From Rhodanobacter sp. (GTDB taxonomy: Bacteria > Pseudomonadota > Gammaproteobacteria > Xanthomonadales > Rhodanobacteraceae), in contig DAHUXL010000261.1 in NCBI GenBank assembly GCA_027307195.1, positions 1 to 41,221 of the forward strand: DNA of 41,221 nt, written 5' to 3'. Position 1 is the first letter of the stretch, and the number at the start of each line of letters is the position of its first letter. The position numbers were made by a program, and so were the translations under genes. Shown here piece by piece: positions 34,374-41,221 of this stretch. The notes below the pieces were generated by a model. The model saw nothing but the letters and a program-made list of their open reading frames with translations, did not search any database and was not told the DNA's origin.

Positions 34374-35365
34374 TGCAGCCGGCGCAGTTGCTGGCGCTGC
34401 TCGCTGCGGGTGAGCCGCTTCCCGGCGCCGGTCTCGCCGCGCAGGCCGGGGTGACCCGCGCGGCCATCTGGAAACAGGTCGAGGCCTTGCGTACCCGTGG
34501 GGTGCCGATCGAGGCGCGCGGCGCGGCCGGTTATCGGCTGCCATGGCCGCTGCAGATGCTGGATGCCTCGCAGATCCGCGCCGCCCTGCCGGCACCGATG
34601 CTCCGTTCGCTGGGCGCGCTGGAGGTGCATTGGGAACTGGACTCCACTTCCAGCGAACTGCAGCGCCGTGGCACTGCCGCCAGGGATCTCAGCATCGTGC
34701 TGGCCGAAACCCAGACCGCCGGTCGTGGCCGGCGTGGCCGCGTATGGCTGTCGCCGCCGGGACTGAACCTGTATCTGTCCTGCCTCAAGCGTTTCGAGCA
34801 GGGCTTTGCCGCATTGAGCGGCCTGTCGCTGGCGCTCGGCGTGATCGTGCTGCGCGCGCTGGAGAGCCTCGGCATCGGCGGAGTTGGCCTGAAATGGCCG
34901 AACGACGTGCTGGCCATCGCCACGGAGGAGCGTCCGGGCGGCAAGCTGGGCGGCATCCTGGTCGAGCTCAGCGGCGAATATCAGGGGCCGTGCGCGGCGA
35001 TCATCGGCATCGGCCTCAACCTGCGGCTGACTCCGGCGCTGCGGGCACAGGCCGGGCAGCCAGCCTGCGATCTGGCCATGCTGGCCGGTGGTGTGCCACC
35101 GGACCGCAACCGGGTCGCTGCGGTGCTGATCGAGGCGCTGGTCGAGGGCCTGCGGCAATTCGAGCGTGACGGTTTCGCCGGCTTCGTCGACGACTATGCA
35201 CGACACGATCTGCTGCGCGATCAGCCATTGCAGCTGAGTGGCGTACTCGGTGCGTTCGATGCCATCGGTGCCGGCGTGGATGCGCGCGGCGCCCTGCAGG
35301 TGCGCATGACCGACGGCAGCGTGCGCCAGATCGACAGCGCGGATGTCACGGTGCGTCGCACATGA
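34373..35365 (+). CDS. birA: Bifunctional biotin--[acetyl-CoA-carboxylase] ligase / biotin operon repressor
   Basis: A 330-residue protein. The N-terminal helix-turn-helix (residues 3-50: QLLALLAAGEPLPGAGLA, AAIWKQVEALRTRG) binds DNA. The ligase core has ETQTAGRGRRGRVW (near residues 106-119), the GRGRxGR loop that binds biotinyl-AMP, then LKWPNDV and KLGGILVE. It activates biotin and attaches it to the carrier protein of acetyl-CoA carboxylase, and its N-terminal part suggests it also represses biotin genes. Its start overlaps the stop of a short upstream frame, and its stop overlaps the coaX start (ATGA). Confidence 0.9.
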   Translation: MQPAQLLALLAAGEPLPGAGLAAQAGVTRAAIWKQVEALRTRGVPIEARGAAGYRLPWPLQMLDASQIRAALPAPMLRSLGALEVHWELDSTSSELQRRGTAARDLSIVLAETQTAGRGRRGRVWLSPPGLNLYLSCLKRFEQGFAALSGLSLALGVIVLRALESLGIGGVGLKWPNDVLAIATEERPGGKLGGILVELSGEYQGPCAAIIGIGLNLRLTPALRAQAGQPACDLAMLAGGVPPDRNRVAAVLIEALVEGLRQFERDGFAGFVDDYARHDLLRDQPLQLSGVLGAFDAIGAGVDARGALQVRMTDGSVRQIDSADVTVRRT

Positions 35366-36102
35366 GGCTGCTGCTCGACTTGGGCAATACGCGGCTGAAG
35401 TGGGCGCTGCAAGCGCCGCCGCCCGGCTGGTTCGCGCATGGCGCTGTGGACTGGCAGCCGGACATGGCGCTGGCGCTGGAGTTGGCCTGGGCTGGCCTGC
35501 CGCAGCCGACGGCGGTGATCGCGGCGTCGGTCGTGGACGTCGTGCGCGAGGCGCAGGTGACAAACGTTACCGAGCGCCTGTTTGCCTGCGCGCCCCGTTG
35601 GCTGCGCACGCCCGCCAGTGCCTGCGGCGTGCGCAACGCCTATGCCGAGCCGCAGCGGCTGGGCGTGGATCGCTTCCTGGCGATGGTCGCGGCGCGAGCC
35701 GATGGTCATGCGCCCTGTGTCGTGGCCGGTGCCGGCACCGCACTCACGCTCGATGCGCTGGCCGCCGATGGCCAGCATCTGGGTGGGCTGATCGCGCCGG
35801 GTCCGCAATTGATGCAGCAATCGCTGCTGGATGCGACCGCCCGGGTGCGACTGGACCGGACCGGCGACATTCTCGAGCTGGCCGACAACACCGCCGATGC
35901 GGTGGCCTCGGGCTGCTGGCAGGCGGCGGCTGCGCTGATCGAGCGCTTCGCCACGCGGATGGCGCCGCGACTAGGCGCCACGCCGACGCTGATCCTAGGC
36001 GGCGGCGATGCGGCGCGCTTGGCGCCGCTGCTGTCACTACCGGTCCAGCTGAGCCGGGACGGCGTACTGCGTGGTCTGGCCGTGTGGGCGGATACGCAAT
36101 GA
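35362..36102 (+). CDS. coaX: Type III pantothenate kinase
   Basis: A 246-residue enzyme that phosphorylates pantothenate, the first step of CoA synthesis. The start LLLDLGNTRLKWAL (residues 3-16) is the phosphate-binding loop of the ASKHA fold, DRFLAMVAARA (near residue 98) and the GAGTALTLDAL loop (near residue 119) fit CoaX. In many CoaX proteins the second loop reads with GTAxTxD, so it differs slightly here. ATGA overlap with birA means tight translational linkage. Type III kinases are not inhibited by CoA and need a monovalent cation. Confidence 0.9.
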   Translation: MRLLLDLGNTRLKWALQAPPPGWFAHGAVDWQPDMALALELAWAGLPQPTAVIAASVVDVVREAQVTNVTERLFACAPRWLRTPASACGVRNAYAEPQRLGVDRFLAMVAARADGHAPCVVAGAGTALTLDALAADGQHLGGLIAPGPQLMQQSLLDATARVRLDRTGDILELADNTADAVASGCWQAAAALIERFATRMAPRLGATPTLILGGGDAARLAPLLSLPVQLSRDGVLRGLAVWADTQ

Positions 36103-36154
36103 CGCCGGCGTCGTCCGTCTAGAATGGCGGCTGCTGCCGGTGGCTGGGGGTTCG

Positions 36155-36820
36155 ATGTTTCTGCGTTTGCTGTTTGTGCTGTTGAGCGCGCTCAATATTG
36201 CGGTGGGTGCCTGGCTGTTGCTGGGTCAGCCGTATGCCCGTGGCGGTCGTCCCAGCGACCCGGGCGTCACGGAATTGCGTCTGCTCTCGGAATTGCCGGA
36301 AGCCCCGACCACGACTACGGTGGCCGCGCCGGCCGCGGAGACGGCAACGACACCACGTGCGCTCAGCTACAGCTGCGTGGCGCTGGGGCCGTTCGCCACT
36401 CCGCAGGATTTGCGCAATGCACGGCAGGCACTGACCGCGCAGGCTACCCGCATGCGCTCGCGCCAGGAGCAGGCCAGCCAGACCAGCGGCTGGTGGGTCT
36501 ATCTGCCGGCCGCCGGCAGCCGTGCACAGGCGCTGGAGCAGGCGCGGCAACTTGGTGCGCATCAGATCGGCGATTACTTCGTGGTCAGTTCCGGTGATCA
36601 GCCCAACACCATTTCGCTGGGCCTGTTCAAGGATCCGGCGAATGCGCGCAAGCGCCGCGATGAAGTGGTCGCCGCCGGCTTTCCCGCTCGCATGAGCGAG
36701 CGCAGTGAAAGCGTGCCCGAGTACTGGCTTGATCTGGTGATCGCCGACAGCAGCCGCTTCGACTGGCGCAGCCGTGTCCATGCCAGTGGCATCGGTTCAC
36801 ACAGCACCGGCTGTTTTTGA
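36155..36820 (+). CDS. SPOR domain-containing membrane protein
   Basis: A 221-residue protein with one N-terminal membrane helix (residues 2-22), a Pro/Ala/Thr-rich linker (about residues 45-70) and a C-terminal SPOR domain (about residues 138-180, DYFVVSSGDQPNTISLGLF then a helix AGFPARMSER). SPOR domains bind denuded septal peptidoglycan, so the protein may sit at the division site. A GTG at 36140 in the same frame is an alternative. A TAGAAT at 36120-36125 may be its -10 box. It lies after birA-coaX as in other Xanthomonadales. Confidence 0.8.
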   Translation: MFLRLLFVLLSALNIAVGAWLLLGQPYARGGRPSDPGVTELRLLSELPEAPTTTTVAAPAAETATTPRALSYSCVALGPFATPQDLRNARQALTAQATRMRSRQEQASQTSGWWVYLPAAGSRAQALEQARQLGAHQIGDYFVVSSGDQPNTISLGLFKDPANARKRRDEVVAAGFPARMSERSESVPEYWLDLVIADSSRFDWRSRVHASGIGSHSTGCF

Positions 36821-36842
36821 GCACGCGCCGCCGCGGGCCTGC

Positions 36843-36848
36843 TAGAAT
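36843..36848 (+). promoter_or_regulatory. Probable -10 box of the tRNA-Thr gene
   Basis: TAGAAT ends 11 bases before the mature tRNA starts at 36860, a usual distance for a tRNA precursor. TTGAGC at 36817-36822 is a possible -35, but its 20-base spacer is long. Confidence 0.45.
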
Positions 36849-36859
36849 TCCCGACTTTC

Positions 36860-36935
36860 GCCGGCATAGCTCAGTTGGTAGAGCAACTGATTTGTAATCA
36901 GTAGGTCCCGGGTTCGACTCCTGGTGCCGGCACCA
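36860..36935 (+). tRNA. tRNA-Thr (anticodon TGT)
   Basis: A 76-base tRNA with encoded CCA. Acceptor arms GCCGGCA and TGCCGGC pair fully. The D-arm is TAGCTCAGTTGGTAGAGC. The anticodon arm ACTGA-TTTGTAA-TCAGT places TGT at 36893-36895, which reads ACA threonine codons. The T-arm has GGTTCGACTCC. It is intact, with discriminator A at 36932. A perfect 18-base-pair hairpin follows 7 bases later. Confidence 0.97.
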
Positions 36936-36942
36936 GAAAACC

Positions 36943-36980
36943 AACGACACAGGCCGTCTTTCAAGACGGCCTGTGTCGTT
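36943..36980 (+). terminator. Perfect 18-bp hairpin after tRNA-Thr
   Basis: AACGACACAGGCCGTCTT (36943-36960) and AAGACGGCCTGTGTCGTT (36963-36980) are exact reverse complements, separated by only two bases. There is no long T-run after it on the plus strand. On the minus strand it is followed by a short TTTT. It is the longest perfect stem seen in the window and probably ends the tRNA transcript. Confidence 0.65.
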
Positions 36981-37137
36981 TCGGAGGGGCAGCCAGGCAC
37001 GAGCTCAGCACGAAGTGCCATCGTTTGTGGTTTCGTGCCATGCCTGAACCGTTTCGAAGACACTTAACGCAATTATCGCGGCTCATACACTTCGGCGTGT
37101 TCACGCTCCCATCCTCGGAAGGTGCGAGGGCACATCA

Positions 37138-37389
37138 ATGGGAACGCTTTACGTGGTGCAGGGTTTTTGCGAGGTGGGCGGGGACATCATCGCCGACAAG
37201 CCGATTCTTCACGGCATGGAACAGCTGGCGCGCACGCGTGGCGAGCTGCTGGCCGGACGACGCGATGGCGTGCTGGTGTATGCGCAGGCAGCAGATATTG
37301 ATCGCGGCGAATATTCGGAGCCGGTCATTCTCGCGAAGTACGGTCAGGTGCCGAATCCGGAACAACAAAGCCTCCGCCAGACAGGTTAG
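37138..37389 (+). CDS. Small protein of unknown function
   Basis: An 83-residue soluble protein (MGTLYVVQGFCEVGGDIIAD at the start), with codon use like the rest of the window and a GAGGG ribosome binding site seven bases before the ATG. No domain is recognised. It lies after tRNA-Thr in a gene-poor stretch, so it may be strain-specific. One cysteine and no signal peptide or membrane segment are seen. Confidence 0.55.
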   Translation: MGTLYVVQGFCEVGGDIIADKPILHGMEQLARTRGELLAGRRDGVLVYAQAADIDRGEYSEPVILAKYGQVPNPEQQSLRQTG

Positions 37390-37423
37390 GCACACACCAG
37401 ATCAGAGCCCGTGACGCGTGCTG

Positions 37424-37494
37424 CTCGGCCATAGCTCAGTCCGAGTACATCATTCTGATGATGCGGCACCCCTGAGAATCGTTCCCGCCACCAC
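37424..37494 (+). other. tRNA-like degenerate sequence
   Basis: GGCCATAGCTCAGT matches the start and D-arm of many tRNAs, and is followed by CATCAT-TCTG-ATGATG, a perfect palindromic hairpin in the anticodon-arm position, and later by CCGCCACCA at the tRNA 3' end position. The acceptor arms do not pair and the D- and T-arms are incomplete, so it cannot be a working tRNA. It looks like a decayed tRNA, possibly of elongator Met type. This is by eye only. Confidence 0.35.
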
Positions 37495-37651
37495 CTCGGT
37501 TGCGTGGTCTATATCTGTCCTGGAAAGTATTCCGCGCAGATTTCATGCCGGATTGCGGGGAGCTTTTGTGGACGGAAAAATAATGTGTACGAAGCGTGAA
37601 AGCTAGTAGGATCTACTCAACGGCTGCACAGGGGCAGTCGGGAGTGATGAC

Positions 37652-37849
37652 ATGCAAACGCTTCTTGCACATTCCGCCTTCTGGCGTGGAGTGTCGCTGT
37701 TTGCAGGGATGCTGGTTGGGAAAATCGTGCGTGATTCGAAACTCGGGGTGGCACCGGTACGTCGTGACGAACTGGTGTCCTGGAGTTCGGGTGCGCGTTC
37801 GCGCCGCGAAGACGAGTTGGCGCGTAGTCATCGGGATGAAGTCCGCTAA
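37652..37849 (+). CDS. Small membrane-associated protein of unknown function
   Basis: A 65-residue protein with one moderately hydrophobic segment (about residues 2-25) and a charged, arginine-rich C-terminus (SRREDELARSHRDEVR). GGGAG lies seven bases before the ATG. No family is recognised. The region before it (37495-37651) is AT-richer than the rest and holds no other gene. It may belong to an accessory insertion. Confidence 0.5.
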   Translation: MQTLLAHSAFWRGVSLFAGMLVGKIVRDSKLGVAPVRRDELVSWSSGARSRREDELARSHRDEVR

Positions 37850-38403
37850 ACGAACGCCTTGATGTCGGTGCGTGTTGTCGCGGAAAGCGATGGCCGGGAT
37901 CGAGCGCTTCGATCTGCCGAGATCAGCCTGGTCCGAGTTGGGCGGGAGAGCGATCCTGCGCATCGTGCCGACCGTCCGTGTCGGTGCCTGCGCATGCCCG
38001 TGTTGTTCGCCATGTCAGCGCATGCGCGGATCTGGAAACCTGCGGTCAACGGCAGGTCGAGCAACGTTGCATGACAGGAATCATCGGCTCCGATCGGTAT
38101 GCGGTGTGCCGCTGGTCTGAACGTGTGAAACGCGAAGGGACTGGCGCAACCCGGCAGCAGCCTGCTGGCGGAGCACGGCGCCGTGCGAGAGGCTGCGTAA
38201 CGGCGCGGATCAAGCCATTCCGGTAAACTTCGGTCAATTCGTGATGCCGCAAGTTGCGAATATCTTTCACACACGGACACCGGCGATTCGCCCGGGAACG
38301 GTGGCTTGAAGCTACCTTTCACTGGCCGCCGCACGGACATCGACGGCGCGTGACGGCTTCGGCCCGCGCCCGTCGGCGTGCCACAGCCAGGTAAACAGAG
38401 CGT
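37850..38403. other. 554-base stretch without a convincing gene
   Basis: Open frames exist on both strands (the longest is a 164-codon frame on the minus strand at 37846-38340) but they are Arg/Ser/Pro-rich, lack ribosome binding sites and look like chance frames. The right end should carry the promoter of arginase; TATCTT at 38261-38266 with TTCGTG 17 bases before it is a weak candidate. No repeat, terminator or mobile element is seen. Confidence 0.5.
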
Positions 38404-39318
38404 ATGAGCAGACAGACCATTTCACTGATCGGCGCGCCGACCGATATTGGTGCCGGCCACCGCGGCGCCGCGATGGGGCCGGAGGCTTTGCGGGTGGCCA
38501 ATCTGGCTGAAAGGCTCGAGCGCCGCGGATTGAAGGTGATCGACCGTGGCAACCTGCAGGGGCCGCTCAATCCGTGGCAGCCGCCCGAAAACGGCTATCG
38601 TCACCTGGATGAAGTGGTAGCCTGGAACACGGCCGTCTATACGGCTGTTCATCAGGAGCTTCAGGCCGGTCGCTTGCCGATCATGCTGGGTGGCGATCAT
38701 TGTCTGGCGATCGGTTCGATCTCGGCGGTGGCCCGCCACTGCCATGACGAGGGCAAGCAGCTGCGCGTGCTGTGGCTGGATGCGCATACCGATTTCAATA
38801 CGGCGCAGGCCACGCCGACCGGAAATATCCACGGCATGCCGGTGGCCTGCCTGTGCGGTACCGGTCCGGCTGCGCTCACCGGCCTCAGCGGCGACACGCC
38901 GGCGACCACGCCGGACGTGTTTCGCTACATCGGCATCCGCTCGGTCGACGAAGGCGAGAAGCGGCTGGTGCGTGGCGCGAACATGCAGGTTCACGACATG
39001 CGTCATATCGACGAGGTCGGCATGAAGCGGGTGATGGAAGAGGCACTGGCCGGTATCGACGAAAACACCCATCTGCACGTGAGCTTCGATGTCGATTTCC
39101 TCGATCCCAGCATCGCGCCGGGCGTCGGCACCACCGTGCGTGGCGGCCCGAATTACCGCGAGGCGCAGCTGTGCATGGAGATGATTGCGGATACCGGACG
39201 GATGGCGTCGCTGGATATCGTCGAGCTGAATCCGGCGTATGACAAGCGCAACCAGACCGCGAAGCTGGCGGTGGACCTGGTCGAGTCGCTGTTCGGCAAG
39301 TCCACCTTGATCCGCTGA
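38404..39318 (+). CDS. rocF: Arginase
   Basis: A 304-residue ureohydrolase that splits arginine to ornithine and urea with a binuclear manganese site. The metal ligands are in GGDHC (His near residue 99), DAHTDFN (Asp, His and Asp near residues 126-130) and SFDVDFLDPS (two Asp near residue 230). Spacing and residues match RocF-type arginases rather than agmatinases, including NIHGMPVACL. The ATG has a weak ribosome binding site. Ornithine would enter glutamate or polyamine synthesis. Upstream lies a gene-poor stretch, so it has its own promoter. Confidence 0.92.
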   Translation: MSRQTISLIGAPTDIGAGHRGAAMGPEALRVANLAERLERRGLKVIDRGNLQGPLNPWQPPENGYRHLDEVVAWNTAVYTAVHQELQAGRLPIMLGGDHCLAIGSISAVARHCHDEGKQLRVLWLDAHTDFNTAQATPTGNIHGMPVACLCGTGPAALTGLSGDTPATTPDVFRYIGIRSVDEGEKRLVRGANMQVHDMRHIDEVGMKRVMEEALAGIDENTHLHVSFDVDFLDPSIAPGVGTTVRGGPNYREAQLCMEMIADTGRMASLDIVELNPAYDKRNQTAKLAVDLVESLFGKSTLIR

Positions 39319-39352
39319 TCGTTTCCACTCGAAGACACTACAAGCGAACCCC

Positions 39353-40717
<1,365 letters not shown>

Positions 40718-40745
40718 CGCGTCGCGATTCATGAGTGATTGACCG

Positions 40746-41069
40746 ATGCGTTATCTCGCCATCCTGCTGCTTGCGCCGTGGCTGCTGATTCTGTGCTGGG
40801 CCTACTGGGCCTATCCGAAGAGTCTGCCGCGAACGTCGGCGCGGCGCGTGCTGGATGCCGCCGCCTTGCTGCTGGCGCTGATCGCTGCCGCGCAGTGCGC
40901 AGCGATCGGTTTCGACGTGGCCGAGTTGCCCGTGGTCGACGGCTTCGGGCGTGCCAGTGGCGCGATCTGGCAACAGGTGCTGCCTGCGCTGTACGGCTAC
41001 GGTGCATTCACCGCCGTACTGGTGCTGGCGATGCTGCTGCGCCATGTCATCTGGGGCCGCCGCCGCTGA
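40746..41069 (+). CDS. Small membrane protein of unknown function
   Basis: A 107-residue protein with three hydrophobic segments (residues 2-22, 36-58, 80-101). The ends are basic (RHVIWGRRR). The start is 28 bases after the trpS stop, so it may be cotranscribed. I do not recognise the family. It looks complete. Confidence 0.6.
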   Translation: MRYLAILLLAPWLLILCWAYWAYPKSLPRTSARRVLDAAALLLALIAAAQCAAIGFDVAELPVVDGFGRASGAIWQQVLPALYGYGAFTAVLVLAMLLRHVIWGRRR

Positions 41070-41158
41070 GCCTCTGCCCGATGGCGCTGGCACTGTGTCG
41101 ATGACGCCATTGCGTGTGAAGCAGTAGTTGTCAATCGCGCCGAGCAACGGCCTGCCAC

Positions 41159-41192
41159 AAGTCATGCGTGACTTATGGCTGTCGATGACAGC
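41159..41192. repeat. Two adjacent short hairpins at the window end
   Basis: AAGTCA and TGACTT pair around TGCG (41159-41174), followed four bases later by GCTGTC and GACAGC around GAT (41178-41192? inner arms 41178-41183 and 41187-41192). They lie in sequence without a gene and could be a terminator or regulatory site for genes beyond the window. Confidence 0.35.
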
Positions 41193-41221
41193 TAAACGCA
41201 AAGTGCAATCTGCGCATCTAT

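Noticed and set aside
36842-37063. 73-codon minus-strand frame over tRNA-Thr
   Set aside because: It is the reverse complement of a tRNA; the GAGTRSRTRDLLITNQLLYQ-type sequence is a well-known false protein.
37846-38340. 164-codon minus-strand frame before arginase
   Set aside because: Arg/Ser/Pro-rich, no start support, nothing recognised; probably chance.
36860-38403. Integrated element at tRNA-Thr
   Set aside because: No integrase and no repeat of the tRNA 3' end was found downstream, so an attachment site is not supported.

Overview
The window is 41 kb of GC-rich chromosomal DNA from a gammaproteobacterium. Several features point to the order Xanthomonadales, probably the Rhodanobacteraceae (Rhodanobacter, Dyella, Frateuria or Luteibacter type). 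These are the birA-coaX-SPOR gene order, a PepSY-PhoP-PhoQ cluster, a KirBac channel, an L1-like subclass B3 metallo-beta-lactamase, a small DUF3309 protein, and many short conserved-hypothetical genes of xanthomonad type. This placement is an inference from gene content and base composition; no search was run. No prophage, insertion sequence, CRISPR array, integrase or toxin-antitoxin island was seen. Most of the window is ordinary housekeeping and cell-envelope sequence.

Layout: 1-2804 holds secreted hydrolases: the end of a GH30 glycosidase, a nucleotide pyrophosphatase/phosphodiesterase and an M14 zinc peptidase. 3066-7666 holds small membrane, PH-domain, beta-lactamase, secreted and GNAT genes, plus a decayed second copy of the PH-domain gene (6183-6450). 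7687-12883 holds an Hsp70-like protein, an acyltransferase, a sulfotransferase, a structured gene-poor gap, a DUF3309 micro-protein and TrmO. 12970-20346 is a run of short operons: YciI-like, DUF6630-like, a UBP zinc finger paired with an amidotransferase-fold-like protein, HAD, quinone oxidoreductase, KirBac, CPXCG, PIN, nicotinamidase and a membrane protein.

20468-29280 holds cardiolipin synthase, a flavoprotein/cysteine dioxygenase pair, a TonB protein, TrhA, a TfoX-like protein, a DUF885 peptidase-like protein, DUF456 and ferredoxin-NADP reductase. 29514-33822 holds DusA, the PepSY-PhoP-PhoQ two-component operon and MtfA. 34299-36820 holds birA (preceded by a previously unmarked 24-codon upstream reading frame), coaX and a SPOR protein. 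36860-38403 holds tRNA-Thr, an 18-bp perfect hairpin, orphan small genes, a tRNA-like remnant and an empty stretch. 38404-41069 holds arginase, a tryptophanyl-tRNA synthetase with an extra C-terminal YegP/DUF1508-like domain, and a small membrane protein.

Functional links: birA and coaX supply two cofactor steps (biotin attachment and CoA synthesis) in one overlapping transcription unit. PhoP/PhoQ with the PepSY protein is an envelope-sensing unit. The cysteine dioxygenase and flavoprotein genes look like a two-gene sulfur or redox unit. No large undescribed system is evident. The most unusual points are the birA upstream frame with a TGATG junction, the TrpRS fusion, the decayed PH-domain duplicate, the flavoprotein/dioxygenase pair and the zinc-finger/amidotransferase-like pair.
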